Shown here piece by piece: positions 55,168-63,415 of a stretch of DNA of 64,000 bases (positions are counted from its first letter, which is position 1; the number at the start of each line of letters is the position of its first letter). The stretch covers positions 310,001 through 374,000 of the forward strand of contig NZ_VHSF01000002.1 of assembly GCF_007050985.1 (NCBI RefSeq), given 5' to 3'. The notes beneath the pieces are model-generated. The model had not been told where the DNA came from. It was given only the letters and a program-made list of their open reading frames with translations, and searched no databases. Source of the DNA: Christiangramia sabulilitoris (GTDB lineage Bacteria > Bacteroidota > Bacteroidia > Flavobacteriales > Flavobacteriaceae). The translations under genes were made by a program, and so were the position numbers.

Positions 55168-55689
55168 ATGAACGAAACAGAAATTCTGGATTTATTATAT
55201 ACCATTTTACCAGCCATTATCGTAGGCCTGGTTTCCTTTTATTTCTTCCGCACTTATTCTGAAAATGAGGAAAACCGAAGAAGATTTCTCATCCTTCGGG
55301 AGAACCAGAAGACATCACTTCCAATCAGGCTCCAGGCTTATGAGCGTTTGGCCCTGTTTCTGGAACGCATCTCACCGGGAAAAATTCTATTCCGGGTCAA
55401 GCCAAATTCTGAAGATGCTGATATGTATGCAAATTTACTCATTGCCAATATTGAACAGGAATTTGAACATAATCTGGCACAGCAGATCTATTTAAGCAAT
55501 GAATGCTGGGACTATGTGAAAACTGCAAAAAATGCAACCATTACTATGGTAAGAAATGCCGCCGGAAAGGAGACGGTACAGAATGCAGATGATCTAAGAC
55601 AAATTATCCTCAAAAACCTAATGGAAAAACAAGCTCCGACAGATGCTGCTTTAAGCTTCATTAAAAAGGAAGTTAAAAGCCTAATTTAA
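55168..55689 (+). CDS. Small single-pass membrane protein, unnamed
   Basis: A 173-residue protein with one N-terminal transmembrane segment (LYTILPAIIVGLVSFYFF) and a mostly helical cytoplasmic or periplasmic domain. QKTSLPIRLQAYERLALFLERISP and IEQEFEHNLAQQIYLSNECWDYVKTAKN are the most conserved-looking parts. I do not recognise a functional domain. It is downstream of the FMN protein by 13 bases and is probably part of that operon. Its 3' end overlaps the convergent patatin gene by 17 bases (55673-55689). Confidence 0.75.
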   Translation: MNETEILDLLYTILPAIIVGLVSFYFFRTYSENEENRRRFLILRENQKTSLPIRLQAYERLALFLERISPGKILFRVKPNSEDADMYANLLIANIEQEFEHNLAQQIYLSNECWDYVKTAKNATITMVRNAAGKETVQNADDLRQIILKNLMEKQAPTDAALSFIKKEVKSLI

Positions 55690-56596
55690 ACCAGGAAGAT
55701 TTCGCTGCTTTTTTCTCCAGTTCTTTTTGTTCTGCATATTCAAAACCCTGCTGCCACCACTGGGTCATTGCTTTTTTATTGAAGACCAGTGAATTTTCTG
55801 TTAGCCTGGTTGGGGTATAGTAGATATTAAGTTTTACTTTTTTGTTCATCGCAGCAAGTTTACCTTCCACGATATCATGATACTCCACCTGATCGAGTAA
55901 AAAACCAAAAAGATTCACCATCAGTGAAAAGGGATTTTTACCCAGGATCTTATTATGCTCCATATTTTCGGCTTCAAGGATGATCGCATCCACTTCTGTA
56001 GCTCCCCTTTTGATGGCTTCTCTTATAGGAACCACGCATCCCAGACCTCCATCGGCATATTCAAATCCATCTTTCTGGGCAAGACTCATAAAAGGTATAT
56101 AATTACAGCTAATCCATATCCAGTCGCAGAAATCATCATATTCGAATTCATGTATGGATTTATACTCTACACGGTTCCTGGAAAGATTAGAAACGGTAAC
56201 CACCACATCCTTTACTTTTCCCTTTAGATCATCGAAATCCCGGCGTGAAAAATTTTTCCTGATACTGCGCTTCAGGGCTTTACTTTCCCCAAAAGTTCTG
56301 CGCGACCTTATAAATTGCCACACGGTATTCAGGTAATTAATAGTAACATACTCTCTACCATCCTTTTTTTTGACAACGAATGGATTTACACTAAAAATTT
56401 TACGCTGGGTTACATTGGTATAGATATCGTATACCTTTTGAATATTTCCGGCGGCCAGGTGCGGAATTAACAAACTGCCGGTAGAGGTTCCTACAAAGAG
56501 GTCATAATTTTTTTTCTGCTCCTGGATGAGATACTGAGCCACGCCACCGGCAAAAGCTCCTTTGCTACCTCCTCCGGAAATTACCAAAGCACGCAT
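55673..56596 (-). CDS. Patatin-like phospholipase
   Basis: A 307-residue lipid acyl hydrolase. GGGSKGAFAGGVAQYL forms the oxyanion hole, GTSTG carries the nucleophile Ser38, and YADGG carries Asp182, giving the patatin Ser-Asp dyad. It starts at 56596, immediately adjoining the stop of the second patatin (sharing base 56596). The two are clear tandem paralogues: identical opening MRALVISGGGSKGAFAGGVAQ and the same motif order. No signal peptide, so probably cytoplasmic or membrane-surface acting. Confidence 0.92.
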   Translation of the reverse strand: MRALVISGGGSKGAFAGGVAQYLIQEQKKNYDLFVGTSTGSLLIPHLAAGNIQKVYDIYTNVTQRKIFSVNPFVVKKKDGREYVTINYLNTVWQFIRSRRTFGESKALKRSIRKNFSRRDFDDLKGKVKDVVVTVSNLSRNRVEYKSIHEFEYDDFCDWIWISCNYIPFMSLAQKDGFEYADGGLGCVVPIREAIKRGATEVDAIILEAENMEHNKILGKNPFSLMVNLFGFLLDQVEYHDIVEGKLAAMNKKVKLNIYYTPTRLTENSLVFNKKAMTQWWQQGFEYAEQKELEKKAAKSSWFKLGF

Positions 56597-57498
56597 TAAG
56601 GTTCAATTTGATTTAACTCTTCATTTTTGTATTTCGCAAATTCATAACCACTCTCCCACCATGCTTTCATTTGCTCTTCATCAAAAATAAGCGAATTCGT
56701 GGTGAGTACGCTGGGGGTATAATAAAAATTTAAAATAGCATCTTTATTGTTAGCTGCAAATTTTCCGATCCTGATATTTTGCTTTTCTATGCGATCTAAC
56801 ATAAAAGCAAAAAGATTAGTGATGAGCGAAAATACATTCTTTGACGGCATCCTATTGAAGTAGGTAACCTCTGTTTGTAAAATGATCGCATCCACTTCTG
56901 TCGCACCGCGTTGTATAGCCTCTTCAATAGGTACCATAGAACCCAATCCACCGTCGGCGTATTCGCAGCCGTTCTTTTTAACGAGACTCATAAAAGGAGT
57001 GTAATTACAGGAGATCCAGATCCATTCTAAAAAATCCTCGTAGCCGTAATCCTTTATTGATTTGTATTCCACCTCGTTAAGAGAAATGTTGGAAACAGTG
57101 GTTACAATCTCTTTATTCCCATTCTTCAGCTGCTCAAATTCCTCCCTGGTAAAGGTTTTGGCCAGGAGTTTCCTTAGGTTATGGCTATCTCCAAAGGTTT
57201 TCTTCCCCTTAAGAAAGTTCTTTAATACATTGAAATGATTGATCGATATATTTTCATATCCATGTTTTTTCGTGATAAGAAAGGGCCGGCTGCTGAAAAT
57301 ACTGGACTGATTTACAGAGGTAAAAACCTTTTTCACTTTTTCAGCTTTACCCAGGGCCATGTGTGCGATTAAAAGGCTTCCGGTAGAGGTGCCAATAAAC
57401 AGGTCATAATCTTTTTTAAGTACTTCAGTAAGGTACTGAGCAACACCCCCGGCAAATGCGCCCTTACTTCCTCCTCCTGAAATTACCAGTGCACGCAT
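56596..57498 (-). CDS. Patatin-like phospholipase, tandem paralogue
   Basis: A 300-residue patatin with intact motifs: GGGSKGAFAGGVAQYL, GTSTG (Ser38) and YADGG (Asp). Sequence differs from its neighbour in the middle and C-terminal thirds but the alignment is co-linear without gaps of note, consistent with a tandem duplication. Its stop shares a base with the start of the downstream copy, and its own start adjoins the M1 gene upstream (one-base gap). Substrate may be phospholipid or another ester. Confidence 0.92.
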   Translation of the reverse strand: MRALVISGGGSKGAFAGGVAQYLTEVLKKDYDLFIGTSTGSLLIAHMALGKAEKVKKVFTSVNQSSIFSSRPFLITKKHGYENISINHFNVLKNFLKGKKTFGDSHNLRKLLAKTFTREEFEQLKNGNKEIVTTVSNISLNEVEYKSIKDYGYEDFLEWIWISCNYTPFMSLVKKNGCEYADGGLGSMVPIEEAIQRGATEVDAIILQTEVTYFNRMPSKNVFSLITNLFAFMLDRIEKQNIRIGKFAANNKDAILNFYYTPSVLTTNSLIFDEEQMKAWWESGYEFAKYKNEELNQIEP

Positions 57499-57499
57499 A

Positions 57500-59611
57500 T
57501 TAACCTGTGATTTTAGATCTTAAAAAAGCAGTTTCCTCCTTAGTCATTTTTTCTGAAACTTCGATCAACTCCTGCTTATATTCAGGATTTTTAAGAAGCT
57601 CCTTAAGCAACTCCCGGCAATAATTCCTGAAGCTATAGGTATGATGCTGGGTCCCACTGATTAAACTTTTAAGACTTTCCTCATTGAAGGCTCCTAACTG
57701 GAACAAGTAGCTAAAGGCATTCTCCCGAACCTGAAATGGTCTCCATTGAGCACTATAACCGGCAAGTTCTTCGTACAGGTCGCGGGTATATTCGGGTTCA
57801 AAATCAGGGGTTACCAGATTTAAAGTTAACCAAAGCATCCTGATATTCTTATTGTAAAACCCGGTGAGATTCCTGGTTTGATTCAAATATTTATGCCTCT
57901 CTTCCGGAAATTGCTCCCAAAGTTTAAAAAGAGCAGCCTCTATGGTAAGGTAAGAATCATCTTCTAAAAGCGATTCAAAATCCCCCTTAAGATCTGGCGG
58001 AATTTGATCCATGGTTAAAGCGATCGCCTGTCTTACAAAGATATTATTGGAGTCAAATGCCTTTTTATATAACTCAATTGCCTTAACAGATTGCAGACCG
58101 GCCAATTGGTGGACTACCTCCTGCCCTATATAATCGTTAACCGGAAATTGCAGGGCTTCATCCAGTAAATCATATTTTATTTCCAAACTGCTATCCCTTA
58201 AGGCTGCAATATTCAGATAATCGGTGATAAAGGTGGATTTTTTCAATGATTCCAGTGATTGGGATGCCTTAAATGCCGACTGCTCCAACCAATCTCTCTT
58301 AAATTGCGAGAGATCTGTACCGGAGGCTGTTTCCATTTCTGCAATAAAATTATCTGTAGTTACATTTTTAAATTTATAGAGGTTCAGGTAACTGGTAATT
58401 CCTTCTCTATAAGCCTCATCACCAATCATCTCTCTTAAAATATGCAGGGCCCAGGCTCCTTTCTGATAAAAGGTAAGAGAACTGGCTTTCGGGTTAAGCA
58501 AAGACTCTCCCTTCCCGCTATCACTTACTTCCTTTAATTTCTCTGCAGTCTCATACAATTTCCAGTAATAATAATCTTCTCCAAAGATCTGTTTTTCGGT
58601 CAGTAAAGCATAGTAAGTGGCAAAACCTTCATGCAGCCAGTGATCATTGCCAGATTCGGTCACCAGGTTTCCAAACCATTGATGAGCTAATTCATGGGCA
58701 TTGACATTAACATAATTTCGATCCTTGAACCCTGTAGAATCTGTTAGAAAAGATTCTGAAAAAATGGTCGCACCCGTGTTCTCCATCCCGCCGTATAGAA
58801 AATCCTGAACCGGCACCTGGCTGTAATTTTGCCAGGGATAAGCCACACCGATCTCCTTTTCTAAAAAATCGAAAATTTCTGCTGTATGACGGTAGGTTGG
58901 TTCTGCTTTTAAAGAATCTTGGGGCTGGTAATAAAGAAAAATCTGGTCCCCTGTTCGGGATTCGGTTTTTTGAACATCATATTTTCCGGCCGCCATCGCT
59001 ACCAGGTAACTACTCATAGGCTTTTCCATATCAAACTGCCAAAGCCTTGTACTATCGCTGATCTTTTCATTCGAAACCAATTTTCCGTTGGAAATAAGCT
59101 GATAGTCATCAGGAAATTCAAAACTCAGATCAAATTCGAGTTTCTCATTCATATCATCAAAACTTGGCAGCCAGGTTGAAGTATATTTGCCCTGACCCTG
59201 CGTCCAGACCTGCTTCATTAAGCCCGTCTCCTCCGGATAATCCCAGTTTATAAAATACATTCCGGAATCGGGTTTGGCAGAATAGTTTAATTGAAGCTTA
59301 TTGTTATCTGAGGGTAGAAAATCTGAAAAAATATAGATGCCGTCCGCTGATGAATTGAAATCTACAGGCTGCCCGTTTAAAAGTACGTTCGAGAATTGCA
59401 TTTTTCTACCATCAATGAAAAGGCTGTCCTGTTGAACCAAAATTTCAAAGGTAAAATTTACTATACCGGATACTTTTCCGGAATCTGGAACAATTTTTAT
59501 CTGAGCTTCAATATTTTTGAAATCAAAAATATCTGTTTGAGAAGATTCTTTTTCCTGTGCCGTTACTAGAAAGGAACAGAGAAAAAAGATAAAAAGAAGG
59601 TATTTTCGCAT
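57500..59611 (-). CDS. M1 family aminopeptidase
   Basis: A 703-residue secreted metallopeptidase with signal peptide (MRKYLLFIFFLCSFLVTAQ). GGMENTGA (274-281) is the exopeptidase motif, HELAHQWFGN (306-315) plus Glu328 in WLHEGFATYYALL make the zinc site, and the C-terminal half is a helical-repeat domain (SLESLKKSTFITDYLNIAAL and later HEAT-like blocks). It is upstream of and nearly abutting the tandem patatins, so all three may be transcribed together. It differs from the shorter M1 at 34427, which lacks the C-terminal repeat. Confidence 0.92.
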   Translation of the reverse strand: MRKYLLFIFFLCSFLVTAQEKESSQTDIFDFKNIEAQIKIVPDSGKVSGIVNFTFEILVQQDSLFIDGRKMQFSNVLLNGQPVDFNSSADGIYIFSDFLPSDNNKLQLNYSAKPDSGMYFINWDYPEETGLMKQVWTQGQGKYTSTWLPSFDDMNEKLEFDLSFEFPDDYQLISNGKLVSNEKISDSTRLWQFDMEKPMSSYLVAMAAGKYDVQKTESRTGDQIFLYYQPQDSLKAEPTYRHTAEIFDFLEKEIGVAYPWQNYSQVPVQDFLYGGMENTGATIFSESFLTDSTGFKDRNYVNVNAHELAHQWFGNLVTESGNDHWLHEGFATYYALLTEKQIFGEDYYYWKLYETAEKLKEVSDSGKGESLLNPKASSLTFYQKGAWALHILREMIGDEAYREGITSYLNLYKFKNVTTDNFIAEMETASGTDLSQFKRDWLEQSAFKASQSLESLKKSTFITDYLNIAALRDSSLEIKYDLLDEALQFPVNDYIGQEVVHQLAGLQSVKAIELYKKAFDSNNIFVRQAIALTMDQIPPDLKGDFESLLEDDSYLTIEAALFKLWEQFPEERHKYLNQTRNLTGFYNKNIRMLWLTLNLVTPDFEPEYTRDLYEELAGYSAQWRPFQVRENAFSYLFQLGAFNEESLKSLISGTQHHTYSFRNYCRELLKELLKNPEYKQELIEVSEKMTKEETAFLRSKITG

Positions 59612-59719
59612 GTAAATAAGAGGAATAACAACTGCAAAATACGAATTTGCCCGATGAAACCATAAAATTTAAAATTTTAAGCTTTTCTAGTCTCTTCTGA
59701 AAAAATCAATCGGTTTTAA

Positions 59720-59727
59720 TATCTTCG
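59720..59727 (+). promoter_or_regulatory. TAnnTTTG-like box before recG
   Basis: TATCTTCG matches TAnnTTTG with one mismatch and ends four bases before the recG ATG at 59732. It predicts a very short leader. Confidence 0.35.
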
Positions 59728-59731
59728 TTTT

Positions 59732-61831
59732 ATGATCCAGAATCTGCTCCAAACCCCCATAGAATACCTGAAAGGTGTTGGCCCTAATCGTGCCGAGGTT
59801 CTAAAGAAAGAGCTTAATATCAGATCTTACCGCGATCTCATTAATTTTTTCCCCAACAGATATATAGACAAGACCGGGTTTTACAAAATAAACCAGCTAC
59901 AGCAAAACACGTCTGAAGTACAAATTGTAGGTAAAATTGTTCACATGAAAATGGTGGAACAAAAACGTGGAAAAAGACTGGTTGCAGATTTTGTTGATGA
60001 TACAGGAAGAATGGAGCTTATCTGGTTTCGGGGGCATAAATGGATCAAAGAAAACCTTAAGATAAATACGCCCTATGTCATCTTTGGAAAGACCAGCTAT
60101 TATAATGGACTTTTCAGTATGCCTCATCCGGAAATGGAATTGGTGTCAGATTACAAAAAGAACCTGAGAACGGCTATGCAGCCGGTATATCCCTCCACAG
60201 AGATGCTTCAGAAAAAGGGCATCACTAACCGGGTAATTATGAAATTAATGCAGGAAGTCCTGCAACAAACCGGTTTAAAATTTTCGGAAAGCCTTTCCCC
60301 GGCACTTTTAAGTGAAATAAAACTTATTTCTAAAGCGGAAGCTTTATTCAACATTCATTTTCCAAAAAATCAGGAATTACTGGCCAAAGCTCAATTCAGA
60401 TTAAAGTTTGAAGAACTTTTTTTCATTCAATTGCAGCTTTTGAGAAAGAATATGCTGCATAAACAAAAAATTAAAGGTTTTAATTTTGAGCAGATCGGCG
60501 AGCATTTCAATGATTTTTACCAGAATCACTTACCATTTGAACTTACGAATGCTCAAAAGAGAGTGATCAAAGAAATTCGTAGTGATATGGGCAGCGGGGC
60601 CCAGATGAACAGGTTGTTGCAGGGAGATGTGGGATCAGGCAAAACGATCGTCGCCCTTATGTCCATGCTTATCGCACTGGACAATAATTTCCAGGCCTGT
60701 TTAATGGCTCCAACAGAGATACTCTCTATTCAGCATTATAATGGCTTGAAGGAATTATGCGAAGAAATAGATATTAGCATATATCTCCTGACAGGTTCCA
60801 CCAAAACTTCAAAAAGAAGAGAAATCCATGAGAAACTGGAAAGCGGTGAAATCGACATTTTAATAGGTACGCACGCCCTGCTGGAAGATAAGGTAAAGTT
60901 CAAAAACCTGGGACTAGCCGTGATCGACGAACAACACCGATTTGGAGTCGCTCAAAGGGCCAGGTTATGGAAAAAAAATCATATTCCGCCACACGTACTC
61001 GTGATGACCGCAACCCCTATTCCCAGAACCCTGGCGATGAGTTTATATGGAGATCTGGATATTTCAGTAATAGACGAGTTACCTCCCGGTAGAAAGCCCA
61101 TAAAAACGGTGCATAGATTTGATAGTAACCGGTTAAAGGTTTTTGCTTTCATCCGCGAAGAGATCAACAAAGGCAGGCAGGTATATGTGGTGTACCCACT
61201 TATCCAGGAATCTGAAAAGATGGATTACAAAGATCTGATGGACGGTTATGAGAGTATCGCAAGAGAATTTCCCGATTTCCAGATCTCTATCGTACATGGG
61301 CAGATGAAGCCTGCAGATAAAGATTACGAGATGGACAGATTTGTGCGTGGTGAAACCCAGATCATGGTGGCGACAACTGTTATAGAAGTTGGGGTGAATG
61401 TTCCTAATGCCAGCATGATGATCATTGAAAGTGCAGAAAGATTTGGACTCTCCCAATTGCACCAGCTTCGTGGTCGTGTAGGTAGGGGTGCTGAACAAAG
61501 CTTTTGTATTCTTATGACCGGCCATAAACTTTCCAATGACAGTAAAACCAGGCTGGAAACTATGACTGCAACAAATGATGGATTCGAGATAGCAGAAGTA
61601 GACCTCAAGTTAAGAGGCCCGGGGGACCTTATGGGCACCCAGCAAAGCGGGGTTTTAAATTTAAAAATTGCAGATATAGTTAAAGACAACTCTATTTTGC
61701 AGCTGGCAAGGAATTATGCTTCTGAAATTCTGAAAGAAGATCCCAATTTATCCCGGGATGAAAACCAGGTAATTAAAAATGCCTACGCACGCCTGGTGAA
61801 AAATAAAACTATCTGGAATTATATCAGCTAG
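59732..61831 (+). CDS. recG: ATP-dependent DNA helicase RecG
   Basis: A 699-residue branch-migration helicase. The N-terminal wedge domain spans about residues 1-240, with the OB-fold segment VADFVDDTGRMELIWF. The helicase motifs are GDVGSGKT (298-305), DEQHRFG, TATPIPRTLA, IDELPPGRKPI, TTVIEVGVNVPNASMMII and LHQLRGRVGRG. It reverses stalled forks and processes R-loops. It is divergent from the M1 peptidase gene; the next gene is 137 bases downstream. Confidence 0.96.
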   Translation: MIQNLLQTPIEYLKGVGPNRAEVLKKELNIRSYRDLINFFPNRYIDKTGFYKINQLQQNTSEVQIVGKIVHMKMVEQKRGKRLVADFVDDTGRMELIWFRGHKWIKENLKINTPYVIFGKTSYYNGLFSMPHPEMELVSDYKKNLRTAMQPVYPSTEMLQKKGITNRVIMKLMQEVLQQTGLKFSESLSPALLSEIKLISKAEALFNIHFPKNQELLAKAQFRLKFEELFFIQLQLLRKNMLHKQKIKGFNFEQIGEHFNDFYQNHLPFELTNAQKRVIKEIRSDMGSGAQMNRLLQGDVGSGKTIVALMSMLIALDNNFQACLMAPTEILSIQHYNGLKELCEEIDISIYLLTGSTKTSKRREIHEKLESGEIDILIGTHALLEDKVKFKNLGLAVIDEQHRFGVAQRARLWKKNHIPPHVLVMTATPIPRTLAMSLYGDLDISVIDELPPGRKPIKTVHRFDSNRLKVFAFIREEINKGRQVYVVYPLIQESEKMDYKDLMDGYESIAREFPDFQISIVHGQMKPADKDYEMDRFVRGETQIMVATTVIEVGVNVPNASMMIIESAERFGLSQLHQLRGRVGRGAEQSFCILMTGHKLSNDSKTRLETMTATNDGFEIAEVDLKLRGPGDLMGTQQSGVLNLKIADIVKDNSILQLARNYASEILKEDPNLSRDENQVIKNAYARLVKNKTIWNYIS

Positions 61832-61968
61832 ATAATCTATTCATTATCAATATTTAGTACCATATACCGGTAAAATTCATAATTACAACGAAAAATTTGT
61901 ACGAAAAGTACGGGATTTCCCCCATTTCTCTATTTTGATCTTCCTAATATTTTTAAAACCAGGCAATT

Positions 61969-62160
61969 ATGAAAAATGTACTTTACATCATTTGGGCTTT
62001 AGGTATTCTTTATGCCTGCAGCACCGATGGACTTTTTGAGGAAATTCAGGTTGCAGGCATAGATCAGAAAACTACTGGCGATGGAAACAATGTATTCTCA
62101 GAATCTGAATTCAATAGAGATCAATGCCAGGATATTCATGTTTACGCAATAATGAAGTAA
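61969..62160 (+). CDS. Small lipoprotein, hypothetical
   Basis: A 63-residue open frame beginning MKNVLYIIWALGILYACS, with lipobox LYAC (Cys17). Mature residues are few and polar (STDGLFEEIQVAGIDQKTT). No family can be named. It is preceded by a GTAC-N5-GTAC palindrome at 61899-61911. The gene is real-looking but could also be a minor peptide. Confidence 0.5.
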   Translation: MKNVLYIIWALGILYACSTDGLFEEIQVAGIDQKTTGDGNNVFSESEFNRDQCQDIHVYAIMK

Positions 62161-62369
62161 ATTAAAAGTCAACTTTTACTTAACTCCGTTCAAACATCTC
62201 TCCCTAATTAAACATTGAAAATCAAAAGGTTATAAATTTTTAACTATCTTTAGACAGCCCTCCTTCCAATAAAATCCTGCTTTTTCTAATTATTGATTGT
62301 CCCGGATTATAATAGAATGCTCCCTGCGATTTTAGAAACCTTTATTAAACTATTATAAAAATTACAATC

Positions 62370-63275
62370 ATGAGAACAATTTTCAAAACCAGATGTAGCA
62401 TCTGTATGATGCTTTTATTTTTATCATTCTCTCTTTTCGCTCAGAAAAACGATAATGACATGGCACAAACACTTTACGAAACCTACAAAGAGAAAGGTGC
62501 CAAAGAGATGTTGATGGTGTATAAAAAAAATAACACTAATAAAGAATATGAGGGGATGGCAGAACCTCTAAATGTGCTGGCCTATAGACTGATGCAACAG
62601 GATAAAGACCTGGAGGCCGCGGCTATGTTGTTAAAAGCCCAAATGGAGGAATATCCCAATGAAGCAAATCCATATGATTCTTACTCAGACGTACTTTTGG
62701 AAATGGGTAAAAAAGAAGAAGCGAAAAAGCACATAGAAAAATCTCTGGAACTCGCTGCACAGAAAGATTCTGAAGAAAACAAACTGGTCATTGAAGCCGG
62801 AAAAGCCAAAATGGCGATGTTGGAGAACAAAGACAAGCAACTTAATTTTTTAATAGGTAACTGGGATAATGAAACCACTACCTACCGCAATGGTGAAAAA
62901 ATGGAGTCGACCGTAAGCTCTAACAATATTACCTTTGATAATAGTGGCTCCATAATGATCGTGGACCATAATGTTGAGGATAAAAAAGCCTGCTGTAAAC
63001 GTGTAATGGTATACAATCCCAACGAAGACGAATTTGATGTTTCTTATATGCGTAGAGACAATGCTAACGGTATTTCTAATTCTTCATTAAAGGTAAAAGA
63101 GATAGATAAGGATCGCTTTGAGGTAATGGAGAAATTTACTAATGATGACAATGAGGAGGTGAAAATGAAACATGATATAGTTAAAACACAGGCTAATGTA
63201 GAATGGACAACTTATGCCTCTACAGATGGTAATTGGGAGAAAGTGAGAACGATGAATTTAAAGAAAAAGGACTAA
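62370..63275 (+). CDS. Exported TPR-repeat protein with a beta-rich C-terminal domain
   Basis: A 301-residue protein with an N-terminal signal peptide (cleavage likely after LFAQ). Residues about 40-140 are helical and resemble two to three TPR repeats (LNVLAYRLMQQDKDLEAAAMLLKAQ, NPYDSYSDVLLEMGKKEEAKKHIEKSLELA). The C-terminal part from about 155 (LNFLIGNWDNETTTYRNGE and following strands) resembles DUF1579-type domains. No catalytic motif is visible. A terminator follows at 63304. Confidence 0.7.
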   Translation: MRTIFKTRCSICMMLLFLSFSLFAQKNDNDMAQTLYETYKEKGAKEMLMVYKKNNTNKEYEGMAEPLNVLAYRLMQQDKDLEAAAMLLKAQMEEYPNEANPYDSYSDVLLEMGKKEEAKKHIEKSLELAAQKDSEENKLVIEAGKAKMAMLENKDKQLNFLIGNWDNETTTYRNGEKMESTVSSNNITFDNSGSIMIVDHNVEDKKACCKRVMVYNPNEDEFDVSYMRRDNANGISNSSLKVKEIDKDRFEVMEKFTNDDNEEVKMKHDIVKTQANVEWTTYASTDGNWEKVRTMNLKKKD

Positions 63276-63303
63276 GTGTAAGTTTAGTTTATTTATTAAT
63301 AGA

Positions 63304-63328
63304 GGGAGGTGTATTCACCTCCCTTTTT
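63304..63328 (+). terminator. Rho-independent terminator after the TPR gene
   Basis: GGGAGGTG (63304-63311) and CACCTCCC (63316-63323) with loop TATT, followed by TTTTT. It separates the TPR gene from pheT. Confidence 0.92.
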
Positions 63329-63415
63329 GTGATTAATACCGGTAGACAAAATTATTTTTCAGATTATGACAAAACCATTCGTAATACTATCTTTGCTGCC
63401 TGAAAAAGATTATTC

